Positions 1 through 6,364 of a stretch of DNA of 7,983 nucleotides are shown one piece after another; positions within the stretch are counted from its first letter, which is position 1; the number at the start of each line of letters is the position of its first letter. The DNA is from DATAYF01 sp036272735 (GTDB taxonomy: Bacteria > Chloroflexota > Ktedonobacteria > Ktedonobacterales > Ktedonobacteraceae). The notes below the pieces were generated by a model. The model did no database searches. It worked only from the letters and a program-made list of their open reading frames with translations, and was not told the DNA's origin. The translations under genes were made by a program, and so were the position numbers. Where the stretch lies: contig DATAYF010000239.1 in assembly GCA_036272735.1 (NCBI GenBank), forward strand, positions 1-7,983, read 5' to 3'.

Positions 1-511
1 CTCGAAGTCTCCACGCGCACCACCCGACTCAGCCAATTTTGTCATGGTTGTGGACGGTGTGGACGGTGTGGACGGTGTGGACGGTGTGGACGGTGTGGAC
101 GGTGTGGACGGTGCGTGAAGAAGCCGCTGTCGCAGCGCTGGCACACCTGCGCGTGTGGGCGGGTGGGGCATAGGTCCTGTGCAGCGAGATCTGTATTCAG
201 CGTTTCTGGCCGCCTATCTTGATGTAGCAGATGATCTTCCCTCATGTCCCCGGTACGTAGTACCCTGGAAGGTGCGGAGGCGCGCCTGCGGGCGGTCCAT
301 GAGCGACTGTAACAACGGGCAAACGCGTGGCAGTGCTTGCCGCCGTCGCATGGGTATTCCCCGTGCCAGAGTCCGTCTGCAGCCCCTCAGCCCAAAAGTC
401 TCGTGCGAACCCACACCAGAGCCACGCTTGCTCCTGAGACGAGGAAGGCTGGAAGCGTGGAAGGACCGCTCAGAACCTCCCGTGCTTTCGCCGGGAGTGT
501 CTTCAGTGTGA
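1..511 (+). pseudogene. tnpB: TnpB (IS605/IS1341-type) transposase, decayed C-terminal part
   Basis: This is the 3' part of a TnpB/OrfB-like RNA-guided nuclease gene; its 5' part lies outside the window. Frame 1 reads LEVSTRTTRLSQFCHGC, then a repeated GRC tract, then VKKPLSQRWHTCACG, which is the four-cysteine zinc ribbon. The coding sense then moves to frame 2 at about 155-170, giving GIGPVQRDLYSAFLAAYLD, whose Asp fits the third RuvC acidic residue. It returns to frame 1 at about 270-309 (EGAEARLRAVHERL, followed by a TAA at 310-312), then to frame 2 from 350 (MGIPRARV) to the TGA at 509-511. Several frameshifts plus a nonsense codon mean no functional protein. No right end of the element was identified; only 33 bases separate its stop from the stop of the convergent propeller gene. 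The family call rests on the zinc ribbon and RDLYSA motifs and is fairly sure; the exact frameshift points are approximate. Confidence 0.75.
49..114 (+). repeat. 9-bp tandem repeat in the TnpB zinc ribbon
   Basis: Seven perfect head-to-tail copies of TGTGGACGG span 49-111 and are followed by TGC. Each unit encodes Cys-Gly-Arg in the tnpB frame, so cysteines recur every third residue (codons at 40, 49, 58, 67, 76, 85, 94, 103 and 112). The period is a multiple of three and keeps the frame, as expected for slippage expansion within a coding sequence. The expansion lies between the first CxxC and the VKKPLSQRWH segment of the ribbon. Confidence 0.95.
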
Positions 512-544
512 GGCCCAACACACCAACAGGACCACGTTTCTTCC

Positions 545-2044
545 TCACTGCGCCTGGATCTGCACGGGAATCCCGTGCTGCTGAGCGGTCCCCGGAACGA
601 TCACGAGGTAGCGGCGTGGCAGATTGTTCTCTCCCTGTACGGCTTGTCGGATTGGGCCGACGGTGTTGACAATGGCGGCGCCCGCCTGGTTCGTCGTGAA
701 TGCCTCCAGCGGCTCCAAGGTGCCGGTGCCATTCGGATCGGTGGAGAGCGCGAGCACATAGGGGCGCATGGGTTCCAGTCCGGTTACTGCTGCCTGCAAC
801 ACCTGCACCAACCCCTGATCGAACAGCGAGACACTTGTGGGCGCCTGCTGCCCAGTCGCCGGCTTGCCATGCTCCAGCGGCACGAGCGAGAGATGGGTAG
901 CCTGCTCGGCGATGCCGAGCGAGACGAGTCCCTGAGTGCCACTGCCACTTGGCACGGCATTGGGCACATAGGTAATTGCCTGACACCCCTGGCCGATTGG
1001 GCTTGTCGCCGTCACCTGGTTGGTCAGTGTATCGATGGCGACCAGACGATCTCCATTCTCAAGCCCAGTATAGATCCGTGTTCCATCGCCGGACGGCCAG
1101 AGCCCATGTGGCAACGCACCGACCGGAATGGTCGCGACTTTGGAGAAGGTGTCGGTGCGGAACACCTGCACCTCGTTGAGCCCACCGACCGTGACATAGG
1201 CAAACGTGCCATTGGCATTGTGGACGATGTTGACGTGGTTGGTAATCGGCCCCGTCTCGAGCGTTTTCAAGACCGAGAAAGGCGGACGAGCATCAAACAC
1301 CTCCGTCTTGCCAGTATCCTTCAATGTGAACCAGACCTGTTTGCCGTCCGGTGTCGCCGCAATATTGGGGCAGAACGGGCTGGCCTGGGCGACCCGCCCA
1401 ACAATCTTGTGATCGGCAACAGTGATCACATCGGTCTCAGGCGTGAAGGAAGAGCAGACATAGCCGTATGTGCCATCCGGGGAAAAAATCGTCATGCCCG
1501 AACCATTCGGTACGATGATGCGGGTCTTCTCTCTATAGGTAACAGGGTCAAGAACGGAGACGTAATTCTCGCCACGGACGGTCACCCAGACCTCCTTGCC
1601 GTCTGGCGTGAAGAACGCTTCATGCGGCGAGCGTCCGACATAGGTGATGTGTTTGACCGCATTGGTTGCGGTATCAATGAATGCCACGGAATTTGAGCTA
1701 ATCGAAACGACCAGAAGGGTGCGATGGTCGGGCGAGAAGCCCATGCCATGCACCAGCACTTGTCCAGAATACAGAGGGCTGAGATTGGCTGGGGTCGTTT
1801 CTCCGAGGCGGATGACACCCAGGAGCTTATTGTCGACCGGATCAGTGACGGTGACCGTGTTTGACCATTGATCCGCGGTATAGACGCGGTCTCGATGACT
1901 GATGGGGATATCTGGAGAGGTAGCCGTTCCAAACGGAGCCTGCCCTGCCCTGGCAGTCGGAGTCGCAACGAAGGCTGAGGGCGTGAGCAGGGCTATGACC
2001 AGAGTGATGGTAGTCAGTATGACCGAAAAGGTGCTCTGTTTCAT
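545..2044 (-). CDS. secreted YVTN-type beta-propeller protein
   Basis: Predicted exported seven-bladed-type beta-propeller of 499 residues. The start MKQSTFSV at 2044 is chosen because AGGAGG lies six bases upstream; the frame stays open for 18 more codons, but no better ribosome site is seen there. Residues 1-33 form a Sec signal peptide (Lys, a hydrophobic stretch, then a likely cut after ARA). From about 50 to 350 there are repeated blades of the YVTN/40-residue type, such as NSVAFIDTATNAV, FFTPDGKEVWVTVRGENYVSVLD, FSPDGTYGYV and ATPDGKQVWFT, each with the SPDG/TPDG turn. The last 130 residues (LEPMRPYVLALSTDPNGTGTL region) look like a separate beta-rich domain that I cannot name. The start overlaps the stop of the upstream DUF305 gene, so the two are probably co-translated. 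Such propellers bind ligands or partners at the cell surface; the ligand is not deducible. It faces the decayed tnpB tail to tail. Confidence 0.85.
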   Translation of the reverse strand: MKQSTFSVILTTITLVIALLTPSAFVATPTARAGQAPFGTATSPDIPISHRDRVYTADQWSNTVTVTDPVDNKLLGVIRLGETTPANLSPLYSGQVLVHGMGFSPDHRTLLVVSISSNSVAFIDTATNAVKHITYVGRSPHEAFFTPDGKEVWVTVRGENYVSVLDPVTYREKTRIIVPNGSGMTIFSPDGTYGYVCSSFTPETDVITVADHKIVGRVAQASPFCPNIAATPDGKQVWFTLKDTGKTEVFDARPPFSVLKTLETGPITNHVNIVHNANGTFAYVTVGGLNEVQVFRTDTFSKVATIPVGALPHGLWPSGDGTRIYTGLENGDRLVAIDTLTNQVTATSPIGQGCQAITYVPNAVPSGSGTQGLVSLGIAEQATHLSLVPLEHGKPATGQQAPTSVSLFDQGLVQVLQAAVTGLEPMRPYVLALSTDPNGTGTLEPLEAFTTNQAGAAIVNTVGPIRQAVQGENNLPRRYLVIVPGTAQQHGIPVQIQAQ

Positions 2045-2532
2045 GGAGGTCCTCCTGTTTGTTGCATTGGCAACGTACGTAAGCGTCCAATACTCCACGA
2101 CCCGATTCTATGTTGGTCAAAAAAAGCAGGATGGAACGATGAACCCGGCGAAGGAGGGAACCCGCGTTCGTCGAGCTGCATCGCGACGATTTGTTGCTGC
2201 TGGGTAGCAATGATTTCCTGGGCAATGCCGCGCAACGGCTCGCTGTGCCCATAACTCAGCTCGGCTTGTGCCATATCGATAGCGCCCTGGTGATGCGGCA
2301 CCATCATCTCAACAATGTCTTTATCGATATCATGGGATGGTTTGATCTTCATCGCTGCCATCATCCTGTTCATAGCAGCATTACTCTTGGCCATGAACAG
2401 GATGTCCTCAGGATGAGAAGAAGGTGCCGTGTTTCTCAGTACGATACCCATGATGAGAGCGATGGCAAGGAGGGCCAATCCTAGAGCGAACAACAGATGT
2501 TGCAAACGAGACATGCTTCTCAGGGTGTCCAT
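2041..2532 (-). CDS. DUF305 family protein, membrane anchored
   Basis: A 163-residue protein of the DUF305 family (ferritin-like four-helix fold). One N-terminal membrane segment spans about residues 12-31 (LLFALGLALLAIALIMGIVL), followed by the family core: FMAKSNAAMNRMMAAMKI, then MMVPHHQGAIDMAQAEL at about 76-92 with the signature His-His-Gln-Gly, then IAQEIIATQQQQIVAMQ. The anchored core should lie outside the cytoplasm; the His/Met-rich family is often linked to metal, particularly copper, handling, but a role here is inference. The start at 2532 (MDTLRSM) has no clear ribosome site; MSRLQ at 2514 is an equal alternative. The stop overlaps the propeller start as ATGA, and the propeller's AGGAGG lies inside this gene, so coupled translation is likely. 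After VAMQ (residue 119) some 44 residues (DERGFPPSPG through GGPP) lack recognisable DUF305 character and follow or span a run of seven T, so the true end could have shifted. Confidence 0.8.
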   Translation of the reverse strand: MDTLRSMSRLQHLLFALGLALLAIALIMGIVLRNTAPSSHPEDILFMAKSNAAMNRMMAAMKIKPSHDIDKDIVEMMVPHHQGAIDMAQAELSYGHSEPLRGIAQEIIATQQQQIVAMQLDERGFPPSPGSSFHPAFFDQHRIGSWSIGRLRTLPMQQTGGPP

Positions 2533-2868
2533 GGTTGTTGTTTGTAACGTTTTAGCACGCCGCTCGCATGCGCGTAGGCAAGCTTCCGCTTGTCGCTGCC
2601 CTCGAGTCCAAAAGATGCAAATCGATTGCCTTCGTCTCATTGCTTCTTTTCTCTTTCAAAAGCGTACAGATTCTCGCCATTGTCTGCCAGCCGAAACGTT
2701 CTCAGCCTTGAGCGCTCCTCATCAGCACAGAAATATGACAAAGTGCGGGAAGCTCTTACAGCAATGCTCGGAACCCTTGAGCCATCTCAAGGCCAGAACG
2801 AGAATGCGTCAACAATATCTTTCGTCCTTTTCCTTCCCAAACTTGAAGGCTCAATCGTTCTGTTCACT
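2533..2868. other. gene-free stretch upstream of the DUF305 unit
   Basis: About 340 bases without a convincing gene; short open frames exist on both strands but none shows a motif or a ribosome site. It should hold the minus-strand promoter of the DUF305-propeller pair, but I found no clear -35/-10 pair. The right edge (about 2848-2874) read leftward resembles an IS630-type end, so part of this stretch may be worn mobile-element DNA. Confidence 0.4.
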
Positions 2869-3006
2869 GCTGTAGCGGTAGTTTGTGGGCTCGGGAAATC
2901 GTGCCTGATTCCGGATGTATATACTACAAAATTTAAGCTCAGATCGCTCCTATTTGATGGGTTTCAAACGAGGCAAAATCCCGAGCCCACAAACTACCGT
3001 TACAGC
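2869..3006. repeat. long palindrome (MITE-like or head-to-head IS ends)
   Basis: Arms of 28 bp at 2869-2896 and 2979-3006 are inverted copies with one mismatch (2874 G versus A); the inner 21 bp (2876-2896 and 2979-2999) are perfect. The 82-bp spacer is AT-rich (contains GTATATACTACAAAATTTAA). The right arm runs into the IS630 end next to the transposase gene. Inside the arms a TA sits on both sides (2879-2880 and 2995-2996), so a TA-flanked mariner/IS630-type miniature element inserted in a palindromic target is one reading. Two head-to-head IS ends is the other. Confidence 0.7.
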
Positions 3007-3040
3007 GGTCTTCACAACGCTTGGACCCCGTGACAAAATG
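2999..3040 (+). repeat. IS630-type terminal inverted repeat, transposase side
   Basis: The segment beginning TTACAGCGGTCTTCACAA at 3000 lies directly before the transposase start at 3046, the usual place for the left end of an IS630 element, with a TA dinucleotide at 3001-3002 as expected for the TA target of this family. Its reverse complement recurs at 7015-7062: the first 18 bases of the core are identical, then 14 of 19 match. Confidence 0.75.
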
Positions 3041-3045
3041 GAGCC

Positions 3046-4251
3046 ATGCGAGCATTTTCTTACGACTTACGACAGCGAATCCTGCGTGCGGTTGACGATG
3101 GCAAGCCGCGTGCAGAAATTATCAAAACCTTTGCGGTGTCCCGATCCACCATCAAACGCTACCTCGCGTTGAGACGTGAGTCGGGTGATGTCAAGCCCAA
3201 GGCCATTCCAGGGCGACCATCAAAGAAAGGAGCTGCACTGCACGCGGGCCTGCTCCCTCAACTCGAAGCCCATCCTGATGCGACCCTTGACGAGCATTGC
3301 CAGTGGTGGGAAACCACGCATGGCATCCAGGTAAGTTCCGCGACCATAAGTCGTGCGATGAAGCACCTGAACTGGACCCGGAAGAAAAAAACGATCCGGG
3401 CGAGTGAGCAGAATGAGGCCGACCGCGCTGCCTGGCGCGAGCAAGCCAAAGAACTGGATGCTAGCAAATTGGTGTTCATCGATGAGTGCAGCTCGAATAT
3501 CGCTTTAACTCGTCTGTACTCTCGATCTCCGAAAGGGGAACGAGCCTATGGGACGGTTCCACGCAATAGACGTGCAAACATCACGCTCCTGGCTTCGCTC
3601 TCGCTTCAGGGCATGGGCGAAGCGTTCAACCTGGAAGGCTCAGCGGATTCTGCGGTGTTTGAACTGTATATTGAGCAGATCCTGGCTCCGAGTTTACAAG
3701 CCGGGCAGATTGTGATCCTGGATAATTTACAGACGCATACCGCAGACAAGGTGAGGCTCGCCATCGAAGCACGAGGATGCCAACTCCTGTTTCTGCCCTC
3801 TTACTCTCCCGACTTGTCGCCGATTGAAGAGGCATTCTCCAAACTCAAAGCCGTGTTACGCCAGGTGGGAGCGCGCACCCCGGAAGCCTTGCAGGAGGCG
3901 ATTGGGCAAGCACTCCTTACCATCACTGCCCATGATGCCCTTGGATGGTTTACGCATTGTGGGTATCGTCCAAATCCACAGGGGTCTTCCCCAGCCCCCG
4001 GGATGCGCAATGAGCGTGGTGCGCATCCTGGGGGTCATGCCAGTTCCAGCGGGGGAAACTGCTCGGCGCAGCGCGCGGGAATGACGACTCTCGCAACTGG
4101 TGCAGTCCAGACGCTCTTCCATCTTCTCGAGCAGCGCCTGAGTGAAATGATGCCTATGTGTTGTACTCTTGTTGCCCTTGCCGTTCCTCCAGTTGGCGTT
4201 GCAGAAAGGCCAGCTTATCAGGATTCAACATACTATACAATCCCACAATGA
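3046..4251 (+). CDS. IS630 family DDE transposase with run-on C-terminus
   Basis: Cuts and joins DNA at IS630/Tc1-mariner-type ends, with TA as target. Residues 1-45 form a helix-turn-helix (SYDLRQRILRAVDDGK, FAVSRSTIKRYL), followed by a second DNA-binding part with GRPSKK at about 56-61. The DDE core is complete: D146 (FIDECSSN), D226 (VILDNLQTH) and E261 (SPDLSPIEEAFSKLK). The family's usual C-terminus (WFTHCGYRPN) is reached at about residue 310, base 3975. The frame then runs on for some 90 residues with no similarity I recognise, through a GC-rich hairpin and the antisense of the sigma gene's 3' end. So the native stop and right inverted repeat are gone, by deletion or replacement. Catalytic residues are intact, so activity is possible but unproven. 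The start at 3046 follows a GGAG only two bases away; translation may be weak. Confidence 0.85.
   Translation: MRAFSYDLRQRILRAVDDGKPRAEIIKTFAVSRSTIKRYLALRRESGDVKPKAIPGRPSKKGAALHAGLLPQLEAHPDATLDEHCQWWETTHGIQVSSATISRAMKHLNWTRKKKTIRASEQNEADRAAWREQAKELDASKLVFIDECSSNIALTRLYSRSPKGERAYGTVPRNRRANITLLASLSLQGMGEAFNLEGSADSAVFELYIEQILAPSLQAGQIVILDNLQTHTADKVRLAIEARGCQLLFLPSYSPDLSPIEEAFSKLKAVLRQVGARTPEALQEAIGQALLTITAHDALGWFTHCGYRPNPQGSSPAPGMRNERGAHPGGHASSSGGNCSAQRAGMTTLATGAVQTLFHLLEQRLSEMMPMCCTLVALAVPPVGVAERPAYQDSTYYTIPQ
3980..4153. other. junction sequence replacing the IS right end
   Basis: Between the end of transposase homology and the sigma gene's stop. It contains a strong GC hairpin (3995-4034), a GCGCGGGAATGACG stretch resembling parts of dispersed palindromic repeats, and a gapped 21-base match to the epimerase gene. 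No gene is recognisable here, and no right IS end is seen. Confidence 0.45.
3995..4034. repeat. 14-bp stem-loop (REP-like)
   Basis: CCCCCGGGATGCGC at 3995-4008 pairs with GCGCATCCTGGGGG at 4021-4034 with one mismatch, around a 12-base loop. There is no T-run, so it does not look like a simple terminator, though it could block read-through from the transposase toward the convergent sigma gene. It lies inside the run-on part of the transposase frame. Confidence 0.7.
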
Positions 4252-5077
4252 CATGATCGTGGATATCGAGTGTCAATGCCCAGTTGAGCTGTGAAGAACT
4301 CCAGGAGAGAAGAGCAGGTGCACCATTCACCTCTTCGATGAAAAGCGTATGGTTTGCTGGCACTTTGCGCCAGAGTTGGAAGAACAACCTGGCTACTGTT
4401 TCTTGACCAGAGACGGGAAGCAGACCGGCGCGGACCTTGCCGCCACCATCCGCCCAGGCGGTGACATCGCTGGCCAGCAGTTGTGTTAACGCTCCGAGAT
4501 TGCCAGACTGGCACGCGGTGACAAACAACTCCAGGAGTTGACGCTGATTTTCCGGCTCGATCGTCACCCGGTGCCGTTTGTCTGTCAGATGGCTTTTCGC
4601 TCGATGGAAGAGCTGACGACAATTCGCGGGACTTTTCCCAAGGAGTTCGGCGATCTCCTCAAAGGAATAGTCAAACACTTCGTGGAACAGAAACACCGCA
4701 CGCTCTGGCGGTGTCACTGTCTCCAAAAGGAAGAGAAAGGCTGTCGAGACAGACTCCTGCTGCTCGAACTGAGCTTCCAGCTCCTCTTCGTCAGAACATG
4801 CGGTGAGCACAGGCTCAGGCAGCCAGATGCCAATGTATTCTTCCCGTTGAACCCGAGCCGATTGAAGATAGTTGAGGCTGAGATTGGTGACGATCTTTGT
4901 CAGATAGGATTTGGGCGACTGAACAGCAGCGGTATCTGCTTGGTGATAGCGCAGATACGTATCCTGAACAAGATCTTCAGCCTGGCTCGCGCTCCCGGTC
5001 ATCCGGTAGGCAATCGAGAAGAGGAGAGGACGATAGTGTTGAAATGGTTCCATCGGTTCGTGTTGCAATTGCTCCAT
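4154..5077 (-). CDS. sigJ: ECF41-type (SigJ-like) RNA polymerase sigma factor
   Basis: A 307-residue extracytoplasmic-function sigma factor with a fused regulatory domain. Sigma region 2 is at about 13-80 (PLLFSIAYRMTGSASQAEDLVQDTYLRY). The inter-domain motif WLPEPV is at 85-90. Region 4 is at about 108-165 (PPERAVFLFHEVFDYSFEEIAELLG, then SPANCRQLFHRAK). The SnoaL-like C-terminal domain is at about 175-290, with the DGGGK (210-214) and NPDKL (285-289) signatures of the ECF41 group. In that group the C-terminal domain replaces an anti-sigma factor and controls activity, and neighbouring target genes are often epimerases, oxidoreductases or carboxymuconolactone decarboxylases; the divergent gene here is an epimerase. 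The start at 5077 is chosen because a good sigma70-like promoter lies just upstream (5123-5151). The longer frame from 5173 would begin upstream of that promoter. An alternative start is 5053. Its 3' end overlaps the antisense run-on of the transposase frame. Confidence 0.9.
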   Translation of the reverse strand: MEQLQHEPMEPFQHYRPLLFSIAYRMTGSASQAEDLVQDTYLRYHQADTAAVQSPKSYLTKIVTNLSLNYLQSARVQREEYIGIWLPEPVLTACSDEEELEAQFEQQESVSTAFLFLLETVTPPERAVFLFHEVFDYSFEEIAELLGKSPANCRQLFHRAKSHLTDKRHRVTIEPENQRQLLELFVTACQSGNLGALTQLLASDVTAWADGGGKVRAGLLPVSGQETVARLFFQLWRKVPANHTLFIEEVNGAPALLSWSSSQLNWALTLDIHDHVIVGLYSMLNPDKLAFLQRQLEERQGQQEYNT

Positions 5078-5122
5078 AGTCTTGTGGTCAGTGTTCCCCT
5101 TTCGAATGATGTCGCTCGATCT

Positions 5123-5151
5123 ATCATAAACCACGAGAGCCAGTGGGGCAA
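5123..5151 (-). promoter_or_regulatory. sigma70-like promoter for the sigma factor gene
   Basis: On the minus strand TTGCCC (5151-5146) and TATGAT (5128-5123) are separated by exactly 17 bases. Transcription would start near 5116, about 39 bases before the ATG at 5077. The -10 matches five of six consensus bases, the -35 four of six. Confidence 0.55.
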
Positions 5152-5167
5152 CATCGTTCTGCCCCCT

Positions 5168-5194
5168 TGTCACATTTTCATCCGTTCACTTGTC
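5168..5194 (+). promoter_or_regulatory. ECF41-like promoter for the epimerase gene
   Basis: TGTCACA at 5168-5174, a 16-base spacer, then TGTC at 5191-5194. As I recall it, the published ECF41 target motif is TGTCACA-N16-CGTC, so the -35 is perfect, the spacing exact and the -10 matches three of four. It lies 53 bases upstream of the epimerase ATG and beside the ECF41 gene, so the sigma factor probably activates the epimerase gene. Confidence 0.65.
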
Positions 5195-5247
5195 TCCTTT
5201 CTAGAAGCGCAAAGAAGAACGCGAGAAAGAAGAAGGAGAAGAAAACG

Positions 5248-6201
5248 ATGAATATCTTTGTTACAGGTGCAACAGGTGTCCTTGGGAAAGCAGTTATCCC
5301 ATTGCTCAGAGCCTCCAGCCATCACGTCTACGCGGCGAGCCGTTCAGAAAAGAATACCGCCGTCATTCGAGCGTTGGGTGCGGAACCTGTCGCTGCTGAT
5401 CTCTTCGAGAGTAGCTCGCTCACGAAGGCTTTAGAGGCGACGAAGGCGACCACAATTGTACATTTAGCCACCAAAATTCCGCCGACGATGCGCATGGGAA
5501 GAGTGGCATCGTGGCAAGAAAATGATCACATCCGCCGAGATGGGACACGCGCACTTGTCGATGCGGCCCTCGCAACTGGAGTCCAGACGTTTGTCTACCC
5601 TAGCTTCTATTATGTCTATCCAGATCGAGGGGCTCAGTGGATCGATGCGCTTTCTACCCCTGTAGAGTCTCATGTGATCCAGCAGGCCACCATTGACGCG
5701 GAAGCGGAGGTCGCACGCTTCACGCACGAGAACCGTTGTGGAATCGTCCTCCGCATGGGCAATTTATACGGGCCAGAGGCACCATCGGCACTGGAACAAT
5801 TTCAGATGGCACAAAAGGGCTTTGCGGCAGTGCCTGGGCCGGGGGACGCCTATCTCTGCTACATCTGGGTAGAAGACGCAGCCCGTGCCATTGTTGTCGC
5901 TCTGGAGAAGACGCCAGCAGGCATCTATGATATCGTTGACGATGAACCGCTCACACGTGATGCCTTTGTAACCGCCTTGGCACAGAGTGTCGGAAAACAC
6001 CGTCTCCTGCAGATCCCGAACGGAGTGATGAAACTGCTGACTGGGGCCGCGGCTGATATGGTGAATCGGAGCCAGCGTGTCTCCAACCGCCGCTTTCAGG
6101 AGCTGACCCCCTGGAAACCGACCGTTCCCAATGTACGGCAGGGATGGGCCTTGATAGCGAAAGCGAAGCATGCGTCGGGAAAGATGGCTTCCCATGTCTA
6201 A
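5248..6201 (+). CDS. NAD(P)-dependent epimerase/dehydratase family protein
   Basis: A 317-residue extended short-chain dehydrogenase-type protein. The Rossmann nucleotide-binding motif GATGVLG is at 7-13, followed by SRSEKN (31-36), an acidic D51, VHLAT (71-75), the DGTRALVDAALATGVQTFVYPS strand region (98-119) and RMGNLYGPE (169-177). The start at 5248 has AAGGAG nine bases away; the frame is open further upstream, but that stretch contains the ECF41-like promoter. The usual SDR catalytic YxxxK is not evident: where it should fall, the sequence reads HVIQQATIDAEAEV, with no Tyr and no Lys. So it may be a redox sensor, reductase-like or non-catalytic member rather than a sugar epimerase; substrate unknown. 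Divergent from the ECF41 sigma gene, which fits the known ECF41-epimerase pairing, and convergent with the RNA ligase-family gene. Confidence 0.85.
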   Translation: MNIFVTGATGVLGKAVIPLLRASSHHVYAASRSEKNTAVIRALGAEPVAADLFESSSLTKALEATKATTIVHLATKIPPTMRMGRVASWQENDHIRRDGTRALVDAALATGVQTFVYPSFYYVYPDRGAQWIDALSTPVESHVIQQATIDAEAEVARFTHENRCGIVLRMGNLYGPEAPSALEQFQMAQKGFAAVPGPGDAYLCYIWVEDAARAIVVALEKTPAGIYDIVDDEPLTRDAFVTALAQSVGKHRLLQIPNGVMKLLTGAAADMVNRSQRVSNRRFQELTPWKPTVPNVRQGWALIAKAKHASGKMASHV

Positions 6202-6323
6202 GTTACAAAGCAGGGGCGAGCCACTCACCCAGGCAATGGAACAGCTCAGCCCTTCTTCAACGCCTCCTCACTCGGACTAATTCCTCGATGGGAGGTCTCG
6301 TTGGAGCCTGGCTTGTTGCGCAT

Positions 6324-6364
6324 CGCGGTGGGTAAATTTCGGCACGCCAAATTTACCCACCGCG
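6324..6364. terminator. perfect 16-bp stem-loop between convergent genes
   Basis: CGCGGTGGGTAAATTT at 6324-6339 pairs perfectly with 6349-6364 around a 9-base loop (CGGCACGCC). It sits between the ends of the epimerase (+) and the RNA ligase-family gene (-), and the ligase stop codon (6353-6355) lies inside the right arm. Position suggests a shared bidirectional terminator, although no T-run follows on either strand; a dispersed palindromic repeat is the alternative. Confidence 0.5.

Noticed and set aside
49..111. Tandem array as a CRISPR
   Set aside because: Units are 9 bp, contiguous and identical, without spacers; it is a coding microsatellite-type repeat.
42..245. Minus-strand frame with HRP repeats
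   Set aside because: It is the antisense reading of the 9-bp repeat in the decayed tnpB; no motif or ribosome site.
575..1696. Long plus-strand frame of 373 codons
   Set aside because: Antisense to the beta-propeller gene, whose signal peptide, repeats and ribosome site are convincing; the plus-strand product has no recognisable domain.
2590..3033. Plus-strand frame of 147 codons before the transposase
   Set aside because: Crosses the palindrome and IS end, has no motif and no supported start.
4538..5251. Plus-strand frame of 237 codons
   Set aside because: Antisense to the sigma factor and running through its promoter; no motif.
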